Of a DNA stretch of 64,000 nt, positions 26,728 through 35,413 are shown piece after piece. Source of the DNA: Streptomyces sp. man185. GTDB lineage: Bacteria > Actinomycetota > Actinomycetes > Streptomycetales > Streptomycetaceae. A program made the position numbers and the translations under genes. A model generated the notes under the pieces. That model saw only the letters and a program-made list of their open reading frames with translations. It made no database searches and was not told the origin of the DNA. Positions within the stretch are counted from its first letter, which is position 1. Every line of letters starts with the position of its first letter. The stretch is from assembly GCA_002551355.1 (NCBI GenBank), contig NTHE01000026.1, positions 1 to 64,000 on the forward strand, read 5' to 3'.

Positions 26728-27032
26728 GTGGATTCCCTCCGTCTGGTGTCGTGCGTGACGGTAGGTGCGCCTCCACGCGGTCGGAGGGACTCCCGGTGAA
26801 CGGCGGGTGAAGTCCGGGCCACCGCTGTTTCCTTGAGGTCCTGTGGTGGACTCGTTCGTGGACATGGCGGCGGACTCGGTCCGGGAACGGTTTCGGCTCG
26901 GTTGACGCAGGGGTGGGCCGCACCGGCGAACGGCCGGATCCGGCCGCTAACCTTACGTATCCGTCCTGGCCAGGGATGAATTCGCCCAGGTCGGACATTC
27001 CCCGCACCCAACTCATGCGAAAGGCCTCGCCC
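26728..27032. other. Divergent regulatory region phoX / VWA protein gene
   Basis: About 305 nt without a gene. The phoX side holds the GGAGGGAA ribosome site and a PHO box (26795-26812). On the other side AAAGG precedes the VWA protein ATG. An in-frame upstream extension of either gene exists but lacks ribosome sites. Confidence 0.6.
26795..26812 (-). promoter_or_regulatory. PHO box (PhoP operator) of phoX
   Basis: On the minus strand CTTCACC-CGCC-GTTCACC forms two direct repeats spaced exactly 11 bp. This matches the Streptomyces PhoP consensus of GTTCACC units every 11 bp. It predicts activation of phoX by PhoR-PhoP under phosphate limitation. Confidence 0.85.
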
Positions 27033-28544
27033 ATGGGCATTCGGAGCTTGCTGCGTAAGGTGTTCGGCCGCACGGAGCAGGACGAGCCGACCACGGCCAC
27101 CGTCCCGCCCCAGGCCGAGCGCACTCAGCCCAAGGAGACGGAGTCGGAGACCACTTCGGCGGCCGAGCCCGCGGCAGAGCCGAAGGCGTCGATTCCGGCC
27201 CCGGCCTCGCCCTCGTCCCCTGTCACGTCCTCCGCCGACTCACCGTCCACGGACTCCGGCGACTCCACGGAGCGTGACGGTTCGAAGGCCACCGACCTGG
27301 TGGCGGAGGCCTTCGACAAGGCGGCCGCCACCGCCAAGCCGTCGCCGACCGTCCCCGCGCAGGCGTCGGCCCCGGAGGAGACCCCGAAGGCGGAGAAGCC
27401 CGCGGAGCTGCAGCCGCAGCCGGTAGCCGTCGAAGTGCCGGAGGCCGCCGATAAGCCCGTGGTGGCCGAGAAGCCGATCGTCGCCGAAGAGCCCGTGGTG
27501 GCCGAGAAGCCGATCGTCGCCGAAGAGCCCGTGGTGGCCCTGGAGCCGATCACGATCGACCTCGACCTCGACGAGACCTCGACGCCGGAGACCAAGCCGG
27601 AGCTGGAGACCGAGCCGGAACCGGCAGTGGAGACCGCACCGGCAGTGGCGAAGGCCCCGGAGACGGCCCCCGAGGTGCCTCAGGCCCCCACTGATGCCCC
27701 CAAGGCCCCCGAAGCCTCAGCGGCACCGGCGGCACCGGCGGTCACAGAGGCGCCGATCGTCGCGGAAGAGACCCCGGCCGTCGCCACCGCACCGGAGCCG
27801 GTCACTGCCGCAGAAGCCCCGGCGGCAGCCATCGCTTCGGAGCCCGCCCCCGGCAAGCCCGCCACCACCCTCGCGCGGGTCAAGTCGCAGGCTCCGCAGC
27901 TCGTCGCCCCGTACAAGGCGGCGCAGGCGGCGCTCAAGGCGCAGGGGCTGACCGGGCTCCGCGCCCGCGTCTACCTGGTGCTCGACCGCTCGGGCTCGAT
28001 GCGGCCGTTCTACAGGGACGGCAGCGCCCAGCACCTGGGCGACCGGACGCTCGCGCTCGCCGCGCACCTGGACGAGGACGCGACCGTGCCGGTTGTCTTC
28101 TTCTCGACCGACATCGACGGCACCGGCTCCATCGCGCTCTCCGGTCACGAGGGCCGCGTCGACGAGCTGCACGCGGGCCTCGGCCGGCTGGGCCGGACGC
28201 ACTACCACCGCGCGGTCGAGGAGATCGTCGCGCACTACGAGAAGGCGGAGGCCACCGGTCCGGCTCTCGTGATCTTCCAGACGGACGGCCCGCCGGACGC
28301 CAAGCAGGCCGCCCGGCAGGCCCTCATGGAGGCGGCGCGGCTGCCGCTGTTCTTCCAGTTCGTCGCCTTCGGCGAGCAGGACGCGAAGGGCTTCGACTTC
28401 CTGCGGAAGCTCGGCGCCCCGAACGCCGGCTTCTTCCACGCCGGCCCGGCACCCCGTGAAATCGCGGACGCCGAGCTCTACCGGGAGATCCTCGCCGGGC
28501 TGCCGGCCTGGACCGCCGCGCGCGCGGCCGGCTCCGAGGCCTGA
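27033..28544 (+). CDS. VWA-domain protein with long Pro/Ala/Glu-rich N-terminal region
   Basis: A 503-residue protein. The N-terminus MGIRSLLRKVFGR is basic and amphipathic. About 280 residues of Glu/Pro/Ala/Val-rich disordered sequence follow, including a duplicated 12-residue unit (EKPIVAEEPVVA). The C-terminal VWA domain (about 305-490) starts ARVYLVLDRSGSMRPFYRDG with an intact MIDAS DxSxS motif, then FFSTDIDGTG, IFQTDGPPDAK and FFQFVAFGEQ. This VWA type accompanies TerD/TerF-like tellurium-stress proteins in Streptomyces. ATG 27033 has AAAGG upstream. Its 3' end overlaps the convergent sensor-kinase gene by 67 bp. Confidence 0.85.
   Translation: MGIRSLLRKVFGRTEQDEPTTATVPPQAERTQPKETESETTSAAEPAAEPKASIPAPASPSSPVTSSADSPSTDSGDSTERDGSKATDLVAEAFDKAAATAKPSPTVPAQASAPEETPKAEKPAELQPQPVAVEVPEAADKPVVAEKPIVAEEPVVAEKPIVAEEPVVALEPITIDLDLDETSTPETKPELETEPEPAVETAPAVAKAPETAPEVPQAPTDAPKAPEASAAPAAPAVTEAPIVAEETPAVATAPEPVTAAEAPAAAIASEPAPGKPATTLARVKSQAPQLVAPYKAAQAALKAQGLTGLRARVYLVLDRSGSMRPFYRDGSAQHLGDRTLALAAHLDEDATVPVVFFSTDIDGTGSIALSGHEGRVDELHAGLGRLGRTHYHRAVEEIVAHYEKAEATGPALVIFQTDGPPDAKQAARQALMEAARLPLFFQFVAFGEQDAKGFDFLRKLGAPNAGFFHAGPAPREIADAELYREILAGLPAWTAARAAGSEA
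27455..27539. repeat. 36-bp tandem repeat inside the VWA protein gene
   Basis: Two perfect 36-bp copies (27455-27490, 27491-27526) and a 13-bp partial third encode repeated EKPIVAEEPVVA units in the disordered region. Because the unit is a multiple of three, copy-number change would keep the frame. Confidence 0.95.
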
Positions 28545-29812
28545 TCGACCGGCAGCCGTACGGTCACGGCGAGCCCGCCGCCCTCGGGGCCCGGGCTCGC
28601 CGTGACCGTACCGCCGTGGGCCACCGCGATCGACCTGACGATGGAAAGACCGAGGCCCGACCCCGGGCCCATCCGGTCCCGGCCCTCGCCCCGCCGGAAC
28701 GGCTCGAAGAACCCCGCGATTTCGGCCTCGGAGACCACCGGGCCGGTGTTGCGCACCAGCAGGGCCCCCTCCCCGCTCAGCGAGACCTCCACCGAGCCGC
28801 CCGGCACGTTGTACGTGACCGCGTTGGCCAGCAGGTTCGCCACCAGCTGGGCGAGCAGCAGCCGGTTGCCGCGCACGGAACAGGCGGCCGCCGCGACCGT
28901 CACGGCCGGCCCGCCGCCCGTCCTGTGGCCGCCCTCCCGGCCGCCGATCGCGCCCCGTACCGCCGGATGCCGGGCCGTCTCCTCCTTGACCACCTCGTCG
29001 AGGCGGACCGCCTCGCGCTCGTCCGTGGCCAGTCCCCGTTCGCTGTGGGCCAGCACGAGCAGCCCCTCGATGAGCCGCTCGCTGCGCCGGTTGGTGTCCA
29101 GCAGGGTCTGCCGGGTGCGTACGAGGTCCTCGGGGGACGGGTCGTCCAGGCCGATCTGGATCGCGGCGCGCTGGGTGGCCAGCGGGGTCCGCAGCTCGTG
29201 CGAGGCGTTCGCGATGAACCGCCGCTGGCTGTCGAACGCCTTCTCCAGGCGGCCCAGCAGCGCGTCCAGGGTCTCGCCCAGCTCCTTCAGCTCGTCGTCG
29301 GGGCCGCTGGACGCGATCCGCTCGTGCAGGGTCCGCTCGGAGAGCCTGCGGGCCTTCGCGGTCATCGCGTGGACCGGCCGCAGCACCCGGCCCGCTATCC
29401 ACCAGCCCACCCCGACCGCGCCCGCCGTCATGACGAGCAGCGCGGCGAACGACCAGTTCATGAGCTGTTTGCCCGCCGCGTCGCTGACATGGTCGGTGAT
29501 CTCGTAGACGGTGGGCGATCCGACGGAGCTACGGGTGATGACGGGGCCGTTCACCGTGTATCCGGGCGGTTCGAGGACGTATGCGGGCGGGCCGACGACG
29601 TAGCCGGGCGGGCCGACCGCCGCCGAGGAGGCGATGGCCCGCGCATCGGTCTCCGTACCGGCGCGGGAGGCCAGGTTGACGGTGGCCAGCAGCGCCGTGC
29701 CGAGCACCAGGAAGACACCCCCGTACACGAGGGCGATGCGGGTCCGGATCGTCGAGTGCGGCAGCTTCGAGGCGTCCACCAGCCGCCGCAGCAGCAGGGC
29801 CGACCGCTTCAC
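28478..29812 (-). CDS. Two-component sensor histidine kinase
   Basis: A 444-residue membrane kinase. TM1 (about 24-44, ALVYGGVFLVLGTALLATVN) is followed by an extracytoplasmic segment of about 75 residues with an unusual repeated PPGYV/PPAYV/PPGYT motif. TM2 (about 118-140), a HAMP linker and the H-box NASHELRTPLATQ (His near 205) follow. An HATPase domain has N-box LVANLLANAVTYN and G-box GPGSGLGLSIVRSIAVAHGG. GTG 29812 overlaps the response-regulator stop (GTGA), so the pair is coupled. Its last 67 nt overlap the end of the convergent VWA protein gene. The signal is unknown. Confidence 0.93.
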   Translation of the reverse strand: MKRSALLLRRLVDASKLPHSTIRTRIALVYGGVFLVLGTALLATVNLASRAGTETDARAIASSAAVGPPGYVVGPPAYVLEPPGYTVNGPVITRSSVGSPTVYEITDHVSDAAGKQLMNWSFAALLVMTAGAVGVGWWIAGRVLRPVHAMTAKARRLSERTLHERIASSGPDDELKELGETLDALLGRLEKAFDSQRRFIANASHELRTPLATQRAAIQIGLDDPSPEDLVRTRQTLLDTNRRSERLIEGLLVLAHSERGLATDEREAVRLDEVVKEETARHPAVRGAIGGREGGHRTGGGPAVTVAAAACSVRGNRLLLAQLVANLLANAVTYNVPGGSVEVSLSGEGALLVRNTGPVVSEAEIAGFFEPFRRGEGRDRMGPGSGLGLSIVRSIAVAHGGTVTASPGPEGGGLAVTVRLPVDQASEPAARAAVQAGSPARISR

Positions 29813-30462
29813 AGGGCGTACCCGACGCCCTGCACGGTGCGGATCAGCGCGGGCTCGCCGAGTTTGGCGCGGAGCTTGCTCATACAGACGCGCACGGCCC
29901 CCGTGAACGGGTCGGCGTTGGCGTCCCAGGCCCTTTCCAGCAGCTCTTCCGCGCTGACCGTGCCGCCGTCGGCCTCCAGGAGCAGTTGCAGCACGGTGAA
30001 TTCCTTCGGCGAGAGGTCCAGGTCCCGGCCGTCGCGGAGCGCGGAGCGCCGTACGGTGTCGAGCCGGATGCCGTGCCGTTCCAGCTGGGGCGGTACGGGT
30101 CTGGCGCTGCGCCGGCGCAGGGCGCGCACCCGGGAGACCAGTTCCGGGAACTCGAACGGCTTGGCCACGTAGTCGTCGGCCCCCAGGTCGAGCCCGGCGA
30201 CCCGGTCCTCCATGGCGCCGGAAGCGGTGAGCATGAGGATCCGGGTGCGGGACCCGGAGGCGACCAGCCGGCGGGCGACGTCGTCGCCGTGCACCCGGGG
30301 GAGGTCGCGGTCGAGCACGACCACGTCGTAGTCGTGGAGGCCGAGGTAGGCGAGGGCCGCGTCCCCGCTGTACACGGTGTCGACCGCGAAGCCGGCCCGG
30401 CGCAGTCCGGTGGCGACCAGCTCCGCGAGGATCTCCTCGTCCTCGGCGACCAGTACCCGCAT
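29809..30462 (-). CDS. OmpR/PhoB-family response regulator
   Basis: A 217-residue regulator. The receiver has acidic residues E7-D8, phosphoacceptor Asp51 (VVVLDRDLP) and the conserved Lys in YVAKPFEFPEL (about 100). The winged-helix DNA-binding domain (about 125-217) contains LSPKEFTVLQLLLEADGG and ends RTVQGVGYAL. The ATG at 30462 is preceded by GGGGA. Longer in-frame starts run into the promoter. It is cotranscribed and 4-nt overlapped with the sensor kinase. A 9-bp direct repeat upstream of its start is a likely autoregulatory site. Confidence 0.95.
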   Translation of the reverse strand: MRVLVAEDEEILAELVATGLRRAGFAVDTVYSGDAALAYLGLHDYDVVVLDRDLPRVHGDDVARRLVASGSRTRILMLTASGAMEDRVAGLDLGADDYVAKPFEFPELVSRVRALRRRSARPVPPQLERHGIRLDTVRRSALRDGRDLDLSPKEFTVLQLLLEADGGTVSAEELLERAWDANADPFTGAVRVCMSKLRAKLGEPALIRTVQGVGYAL

Positions 30463-30519
30463 GGTGATGTCCCCTGCCTCGTGCACGCTTGTCCGCTCCC
30501 TCCCAGGATGCGACTTTCC

Positions 30520-30540
30520 TACGGGAACCATTACGGGAAC
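30520..30540 (-). promoter_or_regulatory. Direct repeat, putative response-regulator binding site
   Basis: On the minus strand GTTCCCGTA-ATG-GTTCCCGTA, two identical 9-mers with 12-bp period, lies 58-78 nt upstream of the response regulator. OmpR-type regulators bind direct repeats of about this period, so autoregulation is likely. Confidence 0.55.
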
Positions 30541-30631
30541 GGATGTTTCGCAAAGCTCTCCACCGGAGGCCGTCCCTCCGCGTGCACGCGGGTCCGCGGT
30601 TATCCGGGTGAGTGGATCTTGATCGGGCCGT

Positions 30632-30637
30632 TAGGAT
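30632..30637 (+). promoter_or_regulatory. -10 element of metG, probable leaderless start
   Basis: TAGGAT ends 7 nt before the metG ATG, and no Shine-Dalgarno sequence lies between. The transcript is therefore predicted to begin at or next to the A of ATG. A matching -35 is weak. Confidence 0.5.
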
Positions 30638-30644
30638 TTCGACC

Positions 30645-32258
30645 ATGGCGGCCACTGGATCCGAGAAGCAGGGGTCGACGGCGTACTACGTCTCGACCCC
30701 CATTTACTACGTCAACGACGCTCCTCACCTGGGCCACGCCTACACGACCGTCGCAGGCGACGTGCTCACGCGCTGGCACCGCCAGCGCGGCGAGAAGGTG
30801 TGGTACCTCACCGGCACGGACGAGCACGGTCAGAAGATCATGCGCACGGCCGAGGCGAACAACGTGACTCCGCAGGCTTGGGCGGACAAGCTCGTCGAGG
30901 AGGCGTGGAAGCCCCTCTGGGAGCATCTGAACATCGCCAACGACGACTTCATCCGGACGACGGAGAAGCGGCACACCGACCGTGTGCAGGAGTTCGTGCA
31001 GGACCTGTACGACAAGGGCGAGATCTACAAGGGCGGGTACGAGGGCCCGTACTGCGTGGGCTGCGAGGAGTACAAGCTCCCCGGCGATCTGATCGACGGC
31101 GAGGGCGAGTTCGCCGGGCAGAAGCTGTGCCCGATCCACAAGAAGCCGGTGGAGCTCCTCAAGGAGGAGAACTACTTCTTCAAGCTGAGCGAGTACGGCC
31201 CGAAGCTGCTGGAGTTCTACGCGGCGAACCCCGGCTTCATCCAGCCGGAGTCGGCGCGCAACGAGGTCGTGAACTTCGTCGAGCAGGGCCTCCAGGACCT
31301 GTCGATCTCGCGCTCGACCTTCGACTGGGGCGTCCCGGTCCCGTGGGACGACAAGCACGTCATCTACGTCTGGATCGACGCGCTCCTCAACTACGCGACG
31401 GCCGTGGGCTACGGCGCCAACCAGGAGAAGTTCGACGGTACGTTCCCCGCGAACGTGCACCTGATCGGCAAGGACATCCTCCGCTTCCACTCGGTGATCT
31501 GGCCCGCGATGCTGATGGCGCAGGGTCTGCCGCTTCCCGGCAAGGTCGTCGCCAACGGCTGGCTGATGGTCGGCGGCGAGAAGATGTCGAAGTCGAACCT
31601 GACCGGCATCAAGCCGCAGGATCTGACCTCGCACTTCGGCGTGGACGCGTACCGCTGGTACTTCCTGCGGGCCATCGCGTACGGCAGCGACGGGTCGTTC
31701 TCCTGGGAGGACTTCAGCGCCCGGTACACCTCCGAGCTGGCCAACGACTACGGCAACCTCGCCTCGCGCGTGGCGGCGATGGTCGGCAAGTACTTCGGCG
31801 GGGCGCTGCCCGAGGACACGGCTACCGGTGACGCCGAGCGGGCCGTGCGGGAGGGCCTGGCGAACGCCGTGGCGACGGCCGACCGGAAGATCGGCGAGGA
31901 GCTGGACTTCCAGGGCGGCATCCTGGCGATCTTCGACTTCGTGAAGCAGGTCAACGGCTACATCACGGTGCAGGAGCCGTGGAAGGTGGCCAAGGACACC
32001 ACCCCGGAGGGGCAGGCCCGCCTGGCGACCATCCTCTACACGGCCGCCGAGTCGCTGCGCGGGGTCGCGGTGCTGCTCAACTCCGTGATGCCGGAGACCT
32101 CGCAGAAGCTCTGGGAGTCCCTGGGCGCCGAGGAGTCCCTGGGCGCGCTGGCCGACCAGAAGGTCCAGGACGCGGGCGCCTGGGGCGTCCTGCCCGTGGG
32201 CGCGACGGTGACGAAGGGCGCGGTGCTGTTCCCGCGCCTGGAGGAGAAGCCGGCGTAA
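30645..32258 (+). CDS. metG: Methionyl-tRNA synthetase
   Basis: A 537-residue class I synthetase that charges tRNA-Met for initiation and elongation. The N-terminal TPIYYVNDAPHLGHAYTT carries the HIGH-type motif. One zinc knuckle is visible (GPYCVGCEEY and KLCPIHKKP), and the KMSKS loop is GGEKMSKSNLTG. The C-terminus ends after the anticodon-binding helical domain, without the EMAP-like dimerisation domain found in some bacteria. The start is the ATG at 30645, without a ribosome site but with a -10 element 7 nt upstream, which suggests a leaderless mRNA. A 20-bp terminator hairpin follows. Confidence 0.97.
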   Translation: MAATGSEKQGSTAYYVSTPIYYVNDAPHLGHAYTTVAGDVLTRWHRQRGEKVWYLTGTDEHGQKIMRTAEANNVTPQAWADKLVEEAWKPLWEHLNIANDDFIRTTEKRHTDRVQEFVQDLYDKGEIYKGGYEGPYCVGCEEYKLPGDLIDGEGEFAGQKLCPIHKKPVELLKEENYFFKLSEYGPKLLEFYAANPGFIQPESARNEVVNFVEQGLQDLSISRSTFDWGVPVPWDDKHVIYVWIDALLNYATAVGYGANQEKFDGTFPANVHLIGKDILRFHSVIWPAMLMAQGLPLPGKVVANGWLMVGGEKMSKSNLTGIKPQDLTSHFGVDAYRWYFLRAIAYGSDGSFSWEDFSARYTSELANDYGNLASRVAAMVGKYFGGALPEDTATGDAERAVREGLANAVATADRKIGEELDFQGGILAIFDFVKQVNGYITVQEPWKVAKDTTPEGQARLATILYTAAESLRGVAVLLNSVMPETSQKLWESLGAEESLGALADQKVQDAGAWGVLPVGATVTKGAVLFPRLEEKPA

Positions 32259-32272
32259 CGCCTCCGTACGTA

Positions 32273-32317
32273 CGCCGGGAGCCCGGGACCGCGAACAGCG
32301 GTCCCGGGCTCCCGGCG
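32273..32317. terminator. Strong metG terminator hairpin
   Basis: A perfect 20-bp stem (32273-32292 with 32298-32317), GAACA loop, followed by TTT. It lies 14 nt after the metG stop, between convergent genes. Confidence 0.93.
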
Positions 32318-32425
32318 TTTCGGCCTCGCCTCAGCGCACGCAGTTCTTGAGGGGTTCGGTCTCCAGCTCGATCCCGACGGGGAACGTCCTCAGCGTCCGG
32401 GCAGGGCCCCCGGCCCGTACCCCGA

Positions 32426-33217
32426 TCACCGCCCCAGCGTCTCCCCGTCCCCCATCACGATCACCGGGTTCATCGCCGGGTCCAGGGTGCGCAGGAGTTC
32501 CTCCATGCGCTCCTCGGGGACGGAGACGCAGCCCTGGGTCGGGCCGCCGTGATCGACGTGGATCCAGATGCCGCCGCCGCGTTCGAGGCCGAGCGGGCGG
32601 GTGCGGTTGAGGGGGCTGACGCCCTCCGTGCGGTTGTAGTTGATCGCGACGACGTAGTCGAAGGAGCCCTCCAGCGGCTCGCCGAAGAAGCCCTCGCCGT
32701 CCACCGCGAACCGGGGGTGCTCGTCGTACGGCAGCAGCGCGCCCGGGTCGGGGAGTCGGCCGCCCGCGTCGGTGAGGGTGTAGACGCCGGTGGGCGATCT
32801 CAGATCGCCGGCCACGTGGTAGTCCGTCCAGCCCTCCATGCCGTTGTGCGCGGGCCAGGGGCCCGCGACCGCCTGCCAGCCCTCCGCGGCGTCCTCGCGG
32901 CTGTACAGGATCGCGCTGGACTTGTTGGAGTCGGCCTCCTCGCCGGTCACGACGAACGCCTGCCGGGCCTCGGCGGGGATCTGGGCCAGGGTCTCCGGCC
33001 CCAGGTCCGGGATCTCGGCGGGGCGCGGGGCCGGGGTCGGGCTGGGGGAGGCCCGGAGCGCGGACGCGGCGTCGGACTGCGGGCCCGCGGCGCCCTGCCC
33101 CGGGGCGCCGACAGGGGTTTTCGCCGGAGCGGCGCCGGAGGAGCAGCCGGTGAGCAGCAGAGCCAGGGCGAGAAGCGGTGCGGCGAGCAGGGCGGGCGGG
33201 CGGCGGGGGACGGACAC
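32426..33217 (-). CDS. L,D-transpeptidase (YkuD-type) lipoprotein
   Basis: A 263-residue exported protein. The signal peptide ends in the lipobox LLLTGC with the modified Cys at residue 25. A Pro/Ala-rich linker (about 28-70) leads to the catalytic domain. The YkuD active-site signature is IWIHVDHGGPTQGCVSVPEE, with His and the nucleophilic Cys in the H...GxxxxGC(V/I)S pattern. Such enzymes make 3-3 cross-links in peptidoglycan or attach proteins to it. A GTG-rich region upstream lacks other genes. Confidence 0.88.
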   Translation of the reverse strand: MSVPRRPPALLAAPLLALALLLTGCSSGAAPAKTPVGAPGQGAAGPQSDAASALRASPSPTPAPRPAEIPDLGPETLAQIPAEARQAFVVTGEEADSNKSSAILYSREDAAEGWQAVAGPWPAHNGMEGWTDYHVAGDLRSPTGVYTLTDAGGRLPDPGALLPYDEHPRFAVDGEGFFGEPLEGSFDYVVAINYNRTEGVSPLNRTRPLGLERGGGIWIHVDHGGPTQGCVSVPEERMEELLRTLDPAMNPVIVMGDGETLGR

Positions 33218-33386
33218 GGTGGCGGGCTCCTCGGGTGGCGGCGGACGGCGCGTCGCGGCAAGGCGGGATGGGAGAGGGGTGTCTCGGTGCCAGTCTTTGC
33301 CGGACCCGACCCGGCCGAACCCGAACCGGGGCCATCCGGCTGTACCGCGTCGCCCGGCTGTCGCCGGCGCTCCCGGGTGTGCAACG

Positions 33387-33420
33387 AAACAGCCCCCGAT
33401 CGGGTGATCGGGGGCTGTTT
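33387..33420. terminator. aspS terminator hairpin fused to a parS site
   Basis: A perfect 15-bp stem (AAACAGCCCCCGATC with GATCGGGGGCTGTTT) and GGGT loop. The final GTTT is shared with the parS palindrome at 33417. It is U-rich in either direction, so it could terminate aspS on the minus strand. Confidence 0.88.
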
Positions 33421-33430
33421 CACGTGAAAC
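33417..33430. promoter_or_regulatory. parS site 3
   Basis: An exact GTTTCACGTGAAAC whose first four bases are the last four of the aspS terminator stem. It lies 22 nt beyond the aspS stop codon. Confidence 0.93.
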
Positions 33431-33451
33431 ATGCGCAGAGCGGAGTGGCTC

Positions 33452-35248
33452 CTACTTGTCGGCGGCGGGCTTCTCCGACGCGCCCTTCGCGGCGACCGGC
33501 TTGCGCAGCTGGATGTTCAGCTCGCGCAGCCGGGTCTCGTCCAGCTCGGTCGGGGCGCCCATCATCAGGTCCTGGGCGTTGCCGTTGAGCGGGAAGGCGA
33601 TCGTCTCGCGGATGTTCGGCTCGTCCGCGAGCAGCATCACGATGCGGTCGACGCCGGGGGCGATGCCACCGTGCGGCGGGGCGCCGAGGCGGAACGCGCG
33701 GAGCATGCCCGCGAACTCGTGCTCGACGGTCTCGCGGTCGTAACCGGCGATCTCGAAGGCCTTGAGCATCAGCTCGGGCTCGTGGTTACGGATGGCGCCC
33801 GAGGACAGCTCGATGCCGTTGCAGACGATGTCGTACTGCCAGGCGAGGATGTCCAGCGGGTCCTTATCCTCCAGGTCGGCGAGGCCGCCCTGGGGCATGG
33901 AGAAGGGGTTGTGCGAGAAGTCGACCTTCCCGGTCTCCTCGTCCTTCTCGTACATCGGGAAGTCGACGATCCAGCAGAACCGGAAGACGCCCTCCTCGAA
34001 GTGGCCGGCGCGCTTGGCAGCCTCGACCCGGACCGCCGACATGATCTTGGAGACCTCGTCGAACTCGCCCGCGCCGAAGAAGACGGCGTGACCCGGGACC
34101 AGCGAGAGGCGCTCGGTGAGCGTCTTGACGTCGGTCTCGGTGAGGAACTTGGCGATCGGACCGGCCAGCGTGCCGTCCTCGCCCACGCGCACCCAGGCCA
34201 GGCCCTTGGCGCCGTGCTCGACGGCGTACTCACCGAGGCCGTCGAAGAACTTCCGGGACTGGCCCGCGGTGTCCGGGACCGGCAGCGCGCGCACGTGCTT
34301 GCCGGCGAACGCCTTGAACCCGGAGTCGGCGAAGACGTCCGAGATGTCGACGAGCTCCAGCTTGGCGCGCAGGTCCGGCTTGTCGTTGCCGTACTTCAGC
34401 ATCGACTCGCGGAACGGGATGCGCGGGAACGGCGAGGTGACCTCGCGGCCGTTGCCGAACTCGGTGAAGAGCTCGGTCATCAGCTTCTCGATCGGCTGGA
34501 AGACGTCCTCCTGCTCGACGAAGGACATCTCGACGTCGAGCTGGTAGAACTCGCCCGGGGAGCGGTCAGCGCGGGCGTCCTCGTCGCGGAAGCAGGGCGC
34601 GATCTGGAAGTAGCGGTCGAAGCCCGAGATCATCAGCAGCTGCTTGAACTGCTGCGGGGCCTGCGGCAGCGCGTAGAACTTGCCGGGGTTCAGCCGGGAC
34701 GGGACGACGAAGTCACGGGCGCCCTCGGGGGAGGTCGCGGTGAGGATCGGGGTCGCCATCTCGTTGAAGCCGAGGGCCACCATCTTGGAGCGGATGGAGG
34801 CGATCACGGCCGAGCGCAGCAGGATGTTGCGGTGCATGCGCTCGCGGCGCAGGTCGAGGAAGCGGTACTCGAGGCGCCGCTCCTCGTTGACACCGTCCTC
34901 AGTGTTGATCGTGAAGGGCAGCGGGCCGGCCTCGCCGAGCACCTCGACCTCGGTGACCTCGATCTCGATCTCGCCGGTCGGCAGCTCCGGGTTGACGTTG
35001 TCCGCGCCGCGCGCGGAGACCTTGCCGTCGATCCGGACGACGGTCTCCTTGGTGAGCTTCGCCAGGGCCTCGTTGCCGGGGGTGCCGGGACGGGCGACGA
35101 GCTGCACCAGACCGTAGTGGTCGCGCAGATCGATGAAGAGGATGCCACCCAGGTCTCGGCGATTGTGCAGCCAGCCGCTCAGCCGGACGTCGGTGCCGAC
35201 GTCAGAGGCGCGGAGCTCGCCGCAGGTGTGGGACCTGTACCGATGCAT
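33452..35248 (-). CDS. aspS: Aspartyl-tRNA synthetase
   Basis: A 598-residue class II synthetase of the bacterial type. The N-terminal OB-fold anticodon-binding domain (about 15-105, LSGWLHNRRDLGGILFIDLR) precedes class II motif 1 (LEYRFLDLRRERM), motif 2 (CFRDEDARADRSPGEFYQLD) and motif 3 (GIAPGVDRIVMLL). The bacteria-specific GAD insertion lies between motifs 2 and 3. A Lys/Ala-rich tail ends the protein. The start ATG begins MHRYRSHTCGEL, the family's usual N-terminus. The downstream terminator overlaps a parS site. A 165-nt gap separates it from the divergent SpoIIE-type gene. Confidence 0.97.
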   Translation of the reverse strand: MHRYRSHTCGELRASDVGTDVRLSGWLHNRRDLGGILFIDLRDHYGLVQLVARPGTPGNEALAKLTKETVVRIDGKVSARGADNVNPELPTGEIEIEVTEVEVLGEAGPLPFTINTEDGVNEERRLEYRFLDLRRERMHRNILLRSAVIASIRSKMVALGFNEMATPILTATSPEGARDFVVPSRLNPGKFYALPQAPQQFKQLLMISGFDRYFQIAPCFRDEDARADRSPGEFYQLDVEMSFVEQEDVFQPIEKLMTELFTEFGNGREVTSPFPRIPFRESMLKYGNDKPDLRAKLELVDISDVFADSGFKAFAGKHVRALPVPDTAGQSRKFFDGLGEYAVEHGAKGLAWVRVGEDGTLAGPIAKFLTETDVKTLTERLSLVPGHAVFFGAGEFDEVSKIMSAVRVEAAKRAGHFEEGVFRFCWIVDFPMYEKDEETGKVDFSHNPFSMPQGGLADLEDKDPLDILAWQYDIVCNGIELSSGAIRNHEPELMLKAFEIAGYDRETVEHEFAGMLRAFRLGAPPHGGIAPGVDRIVMLLADEPNIRETIAFPLNGNAQDLMMGAPTELDETRLRELNIQLRKPVAAKGASEKPAADK

Positions 35249-35413
35249 CGTCGTTCATCCAGTCTTCGCGGTTAGGGATGGATTGAGCGTCCCCAGGCTA
35301 CCGCCCGGGGCCGGGAGGCTTCATTTCCCTTTGCGCCGCCGTACCCCTCGCCCCCTGGGCAGGTGGCCGCTCCTCGGTGGCGTGCGCCGAGGAGACCTTC
35401 CTAAAGTGGGGCA

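Noticed and set aside
30463..30644. Riboswitch (SAM or T-box) in front of metG
   Set aside because: No leader is predicted, because a -10 element lies 7 nt before the ATG. No T-box or SAM-I conserved core was seen.
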